Source: Morella rubra
Taxonomy: Eukaryota; Streptophyta; Magnoliopsida; Fagales; Myricaceae
NCBI GenBank assembly: GCA_003952965.2
Contig: CM025853.1
Location: forward strand, 6,391,128-6,455,127
DNA length: 64,000 nt
Direction of reading: 5' to 3'
Shown in pieces: positions 34,791 through 44,621 of this stretch. Made by a program: the position numbers and the translations under genes. The first letter of the stretch is position 1, and every line of letters begins with the position of its first letter. Under the pieces are notes generated by a model. It was not told the origin of the DNA and searched no databases. It saw only the letters and a list, made by a program, of their open reading frames with translations.

Positions 34791-35524
34791 TTTGGATCGT
34801 CATCTGAAATATTGCTAGTTACAAACATTGACACCAAGTGCTAATGTAAAGCAGCATCTTCAACAAGTGAACAAAACAACTTTTGCCATCACAAACTAGT
34901 GCCAATTCACACGCTGATTCTCTACTGGACAGTAATTAAGATAACAAATATCAACTTACGTTTTTATCATTCAAAGGAAGTAACACCAGTTCTGCCTTCC
35001 TGAGGTGACAATTTCTCTTTCACCAAACCGTCACTGAAGCTAAAAATCTCTTTGAAGGCCAAAGAAATAAGAGGGTTCATAAAGTAGAGATTTTTATCCT
35101 CGATCACCAAGCTAGCTCTAACAACCATCTCTTTTTCACAAGTAGTTTGCCAACAATTAAAAAATATAAAGCTAATTTCGGTCCCAAAACAGTTTAAGTC
35201 ATGAAAATTAACATGGAGGTGAGTATAGAAAACGAAAACCTTTGTTGAAAACTACCCTGAAACTCGATGCACTTTTCTGCATCTTCTTAGCATAATAGAA
35301 TTATCAAAACACCACCATAGAACACCATTGGAAGGCAGCCAAACACATGGCATCCAAAATTATAAATATATAAGTTCTCCGAATACTAAAAACATCACTG
35401 TGAAAACAGAAAATATCCTACTCATAAGATAGTTCAACTCACACTAACAATAAGCAAAAACTGAATAAAGTTCCGGAATAAAATTATAGTAAAAACAGCA
35501 AATACTAGTACAAACTTAGTCAAA

Positions 35525-36021
35525 CTAGTTCATGTGAAGCACGTAGTGTCGACGTTGATCCACAGGGATCCTCAGGAATGTCTGTCTAAAGGAGGCACTC
35601 TCAATTATATGATCCACTGCCTTGGCAGTGGCCTCTACTCCAATCCGAGAGTCAATAGCATAGATTGCATCAATGAACTCATCCACGAGACTAGTGTGGG
35701 AAGTGTGCGAAGCAGAAATTCGATCAGCCTTAGCCCTTAAATAATTCTAAGGTGCCTCTTCCTAAAGGTCTGTCACAGTCTCCCCATCCCGAGACCGCAT
35801 CTTATGTGGACCGCTACCCAAAGGCATGAGAGATGGGCGCTTCCAAGTCCTACTTGTATCCCCCCAGGGGTGTAAGGAAGAGGAGTGTCATCATCCGTAA
35901 GGTCAATTTGTACAGACCGAGCACGCTCACCAATGTTGAGACTTCGCTCTTCCTCTTCCGTTGAAGGGCCTTGAGTGGGTGCACGCCGCATGAATCCATT
36001 TGCAGTGGTGTTGCCGAACAT
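35525..36021 (-). pseudogene. Possible accessory ORF of the Harbinger-like element
   Basis: There are two open stretches on the minus strand. 36021-35773 starts MFGNTTANGFMRRAPTQGPS and includes a Ser/Glu-rich part and DLTDDDTPLPYTP. 35746-35525 encodes about 73 codons with the run FIDAIYAIDSRIGVEATAKA and ends at TAG. They probably belonged to one gene with a frameshift between them. The position fits the Myb/SANT-like ORF1 that PIF/Harbinger elements carry beside the transposase, but I see no clear Myb repeat. The assignment is by context only. Confidence 0.35.
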
Positions 36022-37229
36022 TTAAGGCCCAGATGGGCATTCCCCTTAACAAAATAGAAGATAAAATGCAACATATGGAAGCTGATTAGTAATAACGACA
36101 AAGAGACAAATAAGAGTTTGTATGGAAGCTCGTGGGCAGCGGTTGATTACTTCTTCCCCTTTAAACAAACAACCCCAAACGTTGTCCCCAAGTTTGTTGA
36201 TTAGCAATGAAATAATAATTACAGGCGGTGCTCAGCAATTAAAGGCCAAAATTTACAGTAAAAAAGTAGTTTTCCTTGCTAATTATTAACTTATTTTTTT
36301 AGTTATTATCAGTAACGAACATATTGGTTAGCAACAAAACCTAACCCTGGGCAGTTATGTATTGCATCGCTGCCAAGAATTGTCTACAAGAAACATCCTT
36401 TGACAACTCACAGTTAGCAGTCAAAAAGATTGGGCCCCAAACTATCACCATATTACTGGTAGGTAAAAACTCGAATCACAGATAGGGAGCCAAAAAATCA
36501 CAAACAATTACCAACAATGATCAAATATTGGCAAAAATCCATGTTTGAAAAAAACTGTTTAGAACAAATAGAGAGACAAGATAGGGAGAGAGAGTTGCAG
36601 AGTTTTGAGATCTGAGAATCGATCTTCAATCAGGAAGCAAATAGAAATCAGTGAAGTGGAGTTGTTCAAGGGAAAACCTGGCTGCGAAGACACTAGCGGG
36701 TAAGAGGCGCCGTGACTGAGGAGGTGTTGAAGCTGGGGCTGTTGGAACGCTTACAGGTCTTTGCGAACTTTCCCTTCAAGTTGAATGTCTATTGCATCCT
36801 CTTCTGTGATTTTCTAGCTTCAAAATATCCGACCACAGCTCTAGGCACAAGTCCTCTCATCCTGCCGTTGCTGGTACGGTTGCTAGAGCTGCTGAGCTTC
36901 TTTCAAGTCAACAGGGGAGGGGGGGAATCGAACACGGAAGTCAACTTTGGTAAGGTGAAATGGCCATATTCACTCTCAACTAACCTCAGTGCGTTCATAA
37001 TCATCAGAATTTAATTCACTGAACGTGTGGGGGCCACATGTTTTGCACAAACCCATAGCTATCTACCCTTAACGCATTACCTGAGAATACGTTGGTAATT
37101 CGTCATCATTTTCTCCAGGGCAAAGTTAGAAACTTATTTTTTGCATCTTGATTTTAAACATGTTCGGTTCACAATACACAAATGTTGGATTCGAATTCTT
37201 CAATTATCAGGGAAACGAACATGCCCTTA

Positions 37230-37689
37230 GAGTACATACTCTCGTCCCATGCTTTATTAAATATTCCTCCAAAGTCAAAAGATCAGGGTGACTTTAATTA
37301 GTTAATGACAGCTTGCTAAAGACAAAGAAATGAAAAGCGAGTGAGAACACAGAAATGTTAGTTGTACATTTATACATGTTTTGTGAACCTCTTTTGTGGT
37401 ACTTTAGTTTAGAATCAACAACAAATCATTAGAGGACATGCGTACCATTTAGCCAATTAACTTGTAGTAGTAAAGATTTTACTTGCCTTGCTCTTTAGTT
37501 TGTGCTGGAAACTGGTTTTAAAGTCAATAGCTTGAAATAATCACACAATCCTAATTTTAACTCAGAAAGAGGGGTCGGGGAGCTTATGCGGTAATGGGTA
37601 AGCAGAGGGATATGTATATTTGTTGGAATAATAAAGTAACAAGCAAAAGAAAATGAAGTTCCAAAAAAATCATAAACAAGTCTTATATA
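37230..37689. other. Probable WAK intron sequence
   Basis: This lies directly after the EGF-like exon on the minus strand. A donor-like GTAAGTATATAAG occurs at about 37697 on that strand. No coding sequence was found. Confidence 0.4.
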
Positions 37690-37941
37690 CTTACACAGTG
37701 CAATAATGATAATCCTAGATTGGTGGACCTGAGCTCGGCAACCTGCAGTTCCATCTATCATGTTATAGGCTTCGTACCCCTCTTGACAAGAACATTCATA
37801 GCCCCAGCAACATTCCCGCATATTTGATGAGGATCTTTGCTGGGGTTTCGTATTTTGCACCCATCAATGTCTGAAACACAATAACGTAGCCCATCACAAG
37901 ATATTCGTCCCTGGATCGATCTCGATAGAGTTGATAGATTC
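37690..37941 (-). pseudogene. WAK-type receptor kinase: EGF-like exon
   Basis: On the minus strand CISC-type and CDG residues lead into DIDGCKIRNPS, the start of a calcium-binding EGF module. HQICGNVAG follows and, after a one-base frameshift, ECSCQEGYEAYN and a C near the end. The exon ends at CTGT|GTAAGT. Orientation and order fit the kinase piece at 33003-33303: EGF upstream, kinase downstream on minus. The 5' side is cut by the LTR of copia D at 37942. The ligand-binding GUB_WAK exon was not found. Confidence 0.65.
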
Positions 37942-38156
37942 TGAAATTTTGAAGGAAGGCTTGGTTCGAATTGATCCCAAGATTGTAAAAGAGATTGTAT
38001 TTATATTTGTAATCTGTACATTTTAGAAATAAGTAAAAACATAATGAACGATTAATTACAGAAGAAACAAGAATTCAAAAATATGATCCCTTAAATCAAG
38101 CTGATTCAAAATATAATCCCTTGAATCAAGTTGTGAGATTTATTGTTGTGCTAACA
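37942..38156 (-). repeat. 3' LTR of copia D
   Basis: Begins TGTTAGCACAACAATAAATC and ends with ATTTCA on the minus strand, with TG...CA ends. Its terminal 38 bases correspond to 40516-40553 of the other LTR with a few mismatches (GAAGGAAGGCTTGGTT shared). A phrase AATCAAG(GGATTATA) is repeated twice near the start. The TSD partner is lost. Confidence 0.85.
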
Positions 38157-38164
38157 TCTCCCTG

Positions 38165-39040
38165 CAAGCTAATGGGGTTTCGTACACCATAAGCTTGTCA
38201 TGTAAAAAGCAAAACTGAGAGGATGACAATCCTTTCGTGAAGAGATCTGCAAGCTGGTCAACAGTAAAGACATAGCGAATGGAAACATTTTTGTTGAGAA
38301 CCTTCTCCCGTATAAAATAAATGTCAACTTCAACATTCTTGTTGCAGGCATAAAAAACCAGATTAGATGCAATAAAAACACCATAACCTGTGGTAGATCT
38401 TCGATCATCAAGGTCACCAACCTAATCAGAATCAGAGTAAGCTTGCAAGTTGAGTGACCCACGGGTGTAGTATAAGCCATAATCAATAGTGCCTTTCAAA
38501 TAGCGGAGAACCCGCTTAGCAGAAGACCAATGTGTAGTTGTGGGAGAATGAAGATGTTGGCATAATTGATTTACAGAGTATGAAATTTCAGGCCGAGTGA
38601 GAGTACAATATTGAAGAGCCCCCACAATTTGATGATACTCTGTGATGTCTGGTAAAGGGTCACCAAAATGAGAGGAGAGTTTACTGCCAGTAACACACGG
38701 GGCAGTATAGAGCTTAGCTCCAATCATCTTGGCATGATGCAAGACATCAAGTATATATTTGCTTTGACGGAGATGAAGACCATGAGAATCCCGAACCACT
38801 TGAATGCCAAGAAAAAAATTAAGATGACCAAGATCTTTCAAAGCAAACTCGATTTGGAGAGTACCAATTAAAGAGGAAATGAAAGCATCACTAGAACCCA
38901 TGATGAGTATATCATCAACATAGATCAAAATGTAAATGAGAACACCATCCTATTGAAAGGTAAAAAGAGAGTGATCCACTTTGAGACCATCCTTGGAGAA
39001 TAGTGAAGGAAGTCCAACGAAGTCAATAGCCTTGGGAGTG
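38165..39040 (-). pseudogene. copia D reverse transcriptase end and RNase H
   Basis: The minus-strand open frame 38928-38422 begins at the catalytic box: MIYVDDILIMGSS contains YVDD. It continues through KDLGHLNFFLGIQV, GLHLRQSKYI and TRPEISYSVNQLCQ to KRVLRYLKGT. The RNase H part continues in another frame: GDLDDRRSTTGYGVF, then a jump of about 70 residues to HIELDVHFIREK-like sequence (here NVEVDIYFIREKVLN) and DQLADLFTKGLSS. The deletion removes the segment that normally carries the STEAEY catalytic Glu. Upstream RT is only hinted at near 39000 (VDHSLFTF). Confidence 0.85.
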
Positions 39041-39047
39041 GACGTAG

Positions 39048-39305
39048 GTTGGCCGAACCACCTAAAATTACGGTGTCATCTCTCTAACTCTATCTCTCTT
39101 ACTTTTCAGTACATATTCATGTTTGTGGAGATTTATGCTTTATCATTTATTGCTTATATTTACATAGCATTAAACTCATTCAGATCAACATTCTTATTTG
39201 TTAAAGAGGGACAGTTTTCAAATCTGCATATTTATCAAAAAAGTGATAAGTTTTTTATCAACCCAATTCAAACCCCACTTGGGTTGTTATTTAGACTCAC
39301 AGGAT
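39048..39305 (+). mobile_element. LTR-like fragment inserted in copia D
   Basis: Sequence from CCGAACCACCTAAAATTACGG to TATCAACCCAATTCAAACCCC resembles the 3' half of a plant copia LTR and ends like the fragment at 4400-4875. It replaces integrase and the first part of RT of copia D. It has no recognisable partner LTR. Confidence 0.45.
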
Positions 39306-39309
39306 AGAA

Positions 39310-39700
39310 GGTTGGCCATGACATCAGGACAATGTAAAACGTTGTTGAAATGCAAATTTTTTTTGTTTAGAGTTCAAAGAGAAGGAACCTGTGTTTTGGA
39401 TTGTGAGACCATTACCATTACCTACGGCCACTGACTCAGTGCCACCATAGGTCTCCTAAAGAGTGAGATTTTTCAAGTTATTTGTGATATGTTGATTAGC
39501 ACTGCTATCAGCATACCAAGTATTGTCTTCATGGAGAACATTCTCGTTGGCCACCAAAGCAGCAAGTTGAGTAGGCAGGTGCCTTCCTTGGTTACTGTAG
39601 TCCATCTTGTGGTAGCAATCCAAGGCATTGTGGTTTGTCCTCCCATAGATTTGGCATGTTACACGTGCAGAAGGAGAATAATTCTACTGAGCAGAATTTT
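39310..39700 (-). pseudogene. copia D zinc knuckle and protease
   Basis: On the minus strand a CQIYGRTNHNALDCYHKMDY stretch stands where a CCHC knuckle (CxxCGRxNHxALDC) is expected, and the second cysteine has become Tyr. The protease motif reads NTWYADSSANQHIT, so the usual DSGA (catalytic Asp-Ser/Thr-Gly) has Ser in place of Gly. AVGNGNGLTI and TGS motifs follow. Both changes would damage function. Confidence 0.75.
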
Positions 39701-40490
39701 GATTTGAGGAGGACCCAGTGTTGGAGTTTGGCTGTTGCTGCATCAAAGGTCCAAAATTTTTTGGTTTGGGTTGTGAGTTCCTCAAAGGAAAAGGAATTTG
39801 ATTAGGAGGAAAATTATTAGGTTTAGGTTTTCGTACACCAGGTTGAAATTGGTTCTTAGAAGTTGCCACCATTGCAAAATTTTGATGCTCATCGGCTCCA
39901 TATTGAGTTTGATTCCCAAGGAGAATCACAAAAGATAATAGTTCCGATTGAAAATCATCCAGGCTCATCATATCGTTCTTCCATGGGCTTCCCAACAGCG
40001 GCTAGTTGATCTGCACACATCTTGGCAGTGTTCAAAAATTCAGTACAACTTTTTCCTCCTTGATGTAAATTCTGCAACAGTTGTTTGAGATGATTGACTC
40101 GAGAACGCGCGTGTGACGCGTATTTGTTGGTTAAGGTTGTCCAAACTTGCTTGGCCAAGTTTAGACCATACACAAATGGTAAACTGCATTTGCAAGTGTG
40201 GAGTTGAGTCACCCAAGCACAAATTGATCCTTCTTGTGCCAAAGCAAGAAAGAGGGATTAATGTCAGTTGAAGGCTTGCCCTCACTATTGGGCTTATATT
40301 TCTCTAGGCACGGTTCAGATCCATCCACGAAACCCATGAGATCATGACTTCTTAATGTTGGTACACATTGAGAGGTCGAGTTCAAATAATTTCCACCATC
40401 CATTTTCACCGAAATGAGTGGAGCAACATTGGGTGCTTTGAAGACAATTGGAGTGGTGGTGCTTGAAGTGGCCATTTGGTGTAGGATCAA
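39684..40490 (-). pseudogene. copia D gag
   Basis: The start codon is on minus at about 40476 (MATSSTTTPIVFKAPNVAPL), roughly 30 bases from the primer site. Conserved gag features are the LMGFVDGSEPCL motif, SFLLWHKKDQFVL, then in another frame VYGLNLAKQVWTTLTNKYAS, HLKQLLQNLHQGGKSC and FLNTAKMCADQLAAVGKP, and a Gln/Asn/Pro-rich tail. At least two frameshifts are present (near 40215 and 39980). Confidence 0.85.
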
Positions 40491-40503
40491 GCGTGAGCAA
40501 TAG

Positions 40504-40515
40504 CCTCTGATACCA
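40504..40515 (-). promoter_or_regulatory. Primer binding site of copia D
   Basis: TGGTATCAGAGG on the minus strand lies directly next to the LTR fragment 40516-40553. It matches the initiator methionine tRNA primer site except for the last base. Confidence 0.85.
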
Positions 40516-40553
40516 TGAAAGTTTGAAGGAAGGCTTGGTTAAAATTGATCCCA

Positions 40554-40619
40554 CACTACAAGAAAAATAACTTTAGGTGACAAAAATCTGGGTGTCAAAC
40601 CAAATTTTGTCACCTAAAG
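40554..40619 (+). repeat. CACTA left TIR with terminal hairpin
   Basis: TIR 40554-40584. Just inside, CTTTAGGTGACAAAA (40571-40585) is perfectly inverted as TTTTGTCACCTAAAG (40605-40619), a 15-bp stem with a 19-base loop. The same arrangement stands at the right end and at the fragment at 30435. Confidence 0.9.
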
Positions 40620-43364
40620 TGGCTTTCCCTGAAAAAATATTAATTTCATCACCCAAAATCATCCAAGAACAAAAAAATCGTCTGGACAGATCAAAAATAT
40701 GTTTAGACATATTTCTGGAATGACGACATACATGCGTCGCCAATGAGTGACGGTAAAAATAGTCACAAAATATAAAAACTGTCAGGACTCTCAACAAAAC
40801 TGTTCGTACTCTATGTTAGGTGACAAATTGCAAATTGTCATGACTGAGTGACAATTAGAATCGTCACAATTTTTTCAAACCCGTCCACATAATTTTTATA
40901 AAACCGTCCGAATGGTATTACATAACAATAGTAATCGTCGGCATATATAGTGACAAATTTAGAATTGTCATGAACACTCAATACCATCCGGACTACACAA
41001 AATGTGTTCCAACAGGAAAAAAATTCCATCCGGTATGTTAAAAAAAGTCCGCATAGGTATGATGTTTCTTCCTCAAATTTTGTGGTTTCACGTTGTAAAA
41101 CTTCAGCAAGGTCCTCTTCCGGATCAGGTTTCTAGCCAGTGACGGTGGATGACGATATTTGATTGGGCCACGTGTGAAAATGATGCAGAGAACTGTCTGA
41201 ATGCATATGAAATATGTTCGGATGATTTTAGGAGACGTTAAACCTGCCAGACTTTGTGAAAATCACAAACTCCCTCTCCTCTCTCAAACTTTTCTCCTAG
41301 ATGGTTTCACTCCCTGTTTGAGATCTCTTAAATAACTTAAGGTAAAACTTTTTTCATGAGTTTGCTTCTTAATTTCATGCATTTCAATTCAATTCCGTCT
41401 GTTATTTAGTTTGTTGGGTTGTTTTGGTTGATCAAATTATGCTGCTTTGGTTTGGTTTATCGTAACATCGTTTGGACGGTATTTTAGAACGTCTGGACTC
41501 GATATTTAACGTCCATTTGGATAATATGGAGGAGCATTTGGCGCATGTTTTTCACACCCTTGGACAAGATCTGGACGAGCCAGCTTATGATTTGGACTAC
41601 TTTCCTGTTTATGCTTTATCACTATTATTTGTTTACTGTTTGAAAGACCGTCTCCGGCTTGTACTAAACATTATGATCGTATTTTTCATTCTGTATTAGG
41701 ATTATTTTTGATATTTTGTATTAGTTTATGATCTTTCACTTGATTAAATTTATTACAATTCAAATGGATAATTAGTATGATCAAATGGGAGATTAGTACG
41801 AGTGCTATGTTAACGGAAAGATTAGTGTAATTAGCTTGTAATTACAATTAAATAGGTGATTAGTAAATTAATTTAAGTGAAGGAAGTTAAATTTAGTGAA
41901 TTTAACAACAAAACAAAAGAAATTTTGAATAAATTTGCTAGGGATTTGGACGACAAACATAACGTGCAGACGCCACTACAGAGGTAGGTGTTCGAACATA
42001 GAGGGGTAGAGTCTGGACTCAAATGATGAAATGAAAACGGTTGAGTAATACGTCTATTGTAACAGTCGCATGGCTTACACATGTTTACACTATACGATAT
42101 CGAAAACAGTTGTACCCATTTGACCGAATGCTAATCTGTCCGACATTTTACCCGCCATGTTGTTTTCAGTCTATATGATATTTGTACCCATTTGACCGTA
42201 ATACCAGTCTTGCTATTGTATCGTCGCAGTTTACACTACGTTAGCGCCGATATCATACCGTTGGACGTCAGCTCAGCGAATCGTACGCTGCCATGTCATG
42301 ATATCGATGGCAAGTCGTTTGCACTTCTAAAAACACGTCCAGACGGTTTTATTTCGCTGAACCACTTTAATCGGTTTAAATTTTGGCATTTAATACTAAC
42401 TGAGTTGATTGGGCCACGTGTGCAAAATTTGGTTCGGATGCTTTGCTAGAAGTCTAGACGCTATCAACGAGTTCTAAAAAGTCGAACAGTTCGACATTTT
42501 CAAAACTATCACATCATTTCTCATAAAAAAATCTTCACAATCTCAATTCTTTTCTTCTAAAATATTGGCGTAATATTACTATTTTGCTTACTTTTAACAC
42601 GATTTTAAAAGTAAAAATTTGATTTTTTTTTTTATAATTTTACGTATAGAATTTCAATCCCTTTTTTTGCATAGTACATTGTGTTTTTTGATTGATTTTT
42701 ACGTTGAAATTGATTATGTTAAGTGTTGGCATTGTTTTAAGTATGTTTGTGTTTTGGTTGTGTTTTTAGGTGTGTGTGGAGGTGGAGATACGCTGCCATG
42801 GCTGAGTTAACTTGGCAGTCCTCCACTCAGCGTTCGGACTCTTGTTTTTGACATCTGGATGAATAAATTAAATGTCCGGATGGTTTCTTTGGCATTTGAA
42901 CACTTGTCAATGCCGTTTGGAGAATACGTTGTCGTTTTGGATTTGTCTGGGCGCTATGTGATAGTCGTCCGGACATGTTTTCATTAAATTTAAAAAGTTT
43001 GATTATCTTTTGTGCGTTCAAACGTCTTTTAATTCATGTTTGAACGTATGTAGCATCCCTATGGTGATACGTTGTCGTTTTGATTTTTTTCAGAGGCTTT
43101 TTAATTTAGTTCGGACATTTTAATCTTGAAATTAAATATTTTTTACTTGTTTAACGTTCGAACTGATATTATTTGGTGATACGTTGTCTGGCTTTTTAAT
43201 TTAGTTCGGACATTTTAATCTTGAAATTAAATATTTTTTACTTGTTTAACGTTCGAACTGATATTATTTGTTGGTCTGGATGCCTTTGTGACGTCGTCTT
43301 CAACTTAGCATTTGGACGCTATTTTTGTGTTCAGGCATATTTTTTAATCGTGTGAACGCTTGTT
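40620..43364 (+). promoter_or_regulatory. CACTA left subterminal and leader region
   Basis: Subterminal CCGTCC/GTTCGGAC-type motifs are dense at 40670-41240 and recur up to 43300. A CT-rich leader-like stretch at 41270-41335 ends in AACTTAAG|GTAAAAC, which could be a first exon and donor. An open piece at 41472-41699 (EHLAHVFHTLGQDLDEPAYD) has no known match. The coding cassettes start about 2 kb further on, so the region probably holds the promoter and non-coding first exons. Confidence 0.5.
43095..43275 (+). repeat. 95-bp tandem duplication in the CACTA leader
   Basis: The block starting GGCTTTTTAATTTAGTTCGG at 43095 recurs unchanged for at least 80 bases at 43190. The GTGATACGTTGTC phrase precedes both. 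The identity suggests a recent event. Confidence 0.9.
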
Positions 43365-44621
43365 ATGCAGATTGAAAAAAAAGGAGCAAGCGTGCACGTA
43401 CTAGTTGCTAGGCTGATATCGAGCAACCTTTCGGTTCTAGCTTTGACGTTGGAGCAATATATAACAATTGTTATGTTCTACTTTGACGCAACTCAATTGT
43501 TAATTGTTGTCATGCGGGACATAAAGTTGGTGGATTTCTACGACCTGACTTTTAAGGGCTGGACGCTTCCGGAGATGGTGGAGGAGATAGGTTGGCTTCC
43601 GTTGATTCATAGGACCAGGTATGCGTCGAGAAACTTAGTGCGAGAGTTCTGTTGTGCCATTTTGTGGTCAACAGACATCGAAGAGCCTTGTATGAAGCTC
43701 ACAGTCCATAATGTTGTGATCGAATTCTCGCCGGACGAGTTGGCAAGATTTTTGGGGTACGAGTTGGATTTAGTAGCGTTCCCAAACCTGCCAATGAGTG
43801 AGGAGGGCTAGCCTACTAAGGCCAAGATATTCTTGACCATGCTGGGCGATGGTACAACGATTTTGGATGGAGCCTATATGGTACAGGGTAGTTGCGTCCT
43901 TTCTGGCAGATCATGCAACTGATCCTATGCAGCGCCATCGACTCGAGGAAGCACATTACAGTGCTGTCTTATAGCTGAGTGGAGTTCTTGTCCCTGGTAG
44001 TTGTTCAGGGGCTACTTGTTGATATGGCGTCCTAATCTATCTGTCCGTTCATATGGAGGCCCTGAAGACGGATGCTATAACTTCATTGCCACAAAAGATT
44101 ATACTGACCCAGTTCCTGCACTCCCTGTTGGTACTCGAGGGTGCTAACGAGCCGAGGACCGTTCCACTTGGGTCTATCAACAAGAAAATGATTTCCAAAT
44201 CGATTGTTGAGACTACTGAGTACTGAATGTTGCTTGGGAGGCTTAGGAGCAGGAGCAGCCTGAGGATTCTGGGGAGCAGCAGGATCCTAGGCAGAGCTCG
44301 ACCCAAGGATTTGGGGCACAGCGACCGGGTTGGATGGACGACATGATGACGCAGTTGACTGAGTGAATGCAATCGGTCTTGCGGCCTACCCATGAGATGG
44401 TCAGTGATATCAGTTGTCGGCTGACAACTTTGGAGCAAAAGGTCATGGACATGGACTCTAGGTGGAAGAAGGAGATCGTTGCAGTTTTGGAGGCCCTGAG
44501 GAAAGCAGCAACCAGTGTTGAGTTATTTGCATTGACACAACGGGTCGTGCATATAAAGGAGCACCTTATTCAAATCCGTGATGTTCTAAAAATCACAGAT
44601 GATGATGATGATGACTTATAG
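43365..44621 (+). pseudogene. CACTA cassette 1, ORF1: 'putative plant transposon protein' type
   Basis: The frame is open from 43365 to 43811 and then again, after frameshifts, to the stop at 44621. An acceptor-like TTATGCAG precedes it. The N-terminal 55 residues are hydrophobic. Then come FYDLTFKGWTLPEM, GWLPLIHRTRY, LVREFCCAI and FSPDELARFLGYELD, which resemble the plant transposon-associated domain known in Pfam as Transposase_32 (from memory). The C-terminus from 44367 is a predicted coiled coil (CRLTTLEQKVMDMDSRWKKE) ending in an acidic tail of six Asp and Leu. Such proteins are found in plant transposons but their role is not established. A stop at 43809 and others show that this copy is broken. 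Confidence 0.6.

Larger units (their letters stand above)
34137..37226 (-). mobile_element. PIF/Harbinger-like DNA transposon, 3.09 kb
   Basis: The ends are GGGCATGTTCGTTTTGATG and, inverted, GGGCATGTTCGTTTCCCTG. Fourteen terminal bases are identical. Both ends are flanked by TTA (34134-34136 and 37227-37229), the target duplication typical of PIF/Harbinger elements. Inside are an AT-rich minisatellite (34470-34790) and minus-strand open stretches (35525-35746 and 35773-36021). No DDE transposase could be recognised, so it appears non-autonomous. It lies between the kinase and EGF fragments of the WAK gene, probably within an intron. Strand follows the internal open frames. Confidence 0.8.
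37942..40553 (-). mobile_element. copia D retrotransposon, rearranged, minus strand
   Basis: The 3' LTR is 37942-38156 (215 bp, TGTTAGCACAAC...AAAATTTCA on minus). A purine stretch before it (CTTGCAGGGAGA) fits a polypurine tract. Internal order on minus: gag (40490-39700), zinc knuckle and protease (39700-39310), a foreign LTR-like piece (39305-39048), then the RT end and RNase H (39040-38165). Integrase and most of RT are missing. The primer site is 40515-40504. The 5' LTR survives only as 40516-40553, where the CACTA element begins. The insertion split the WAK EGF region. Confidence 0.85.

Noticed and set aside
34134..37229. hAT element
   Set aside because: The target duplication is TTA (3 bp) and not 8 bp, and GGGCATGTTCG-type ends fit PIF/Harbinger better.
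44049..44452. Minus-strand frames of 69-129 codons opposite CACTA ORF1, repeated at 49156-49531
   Set aside because: They are antisense shadows of the conserved ORF1 coiled-coil region and share no known motif.
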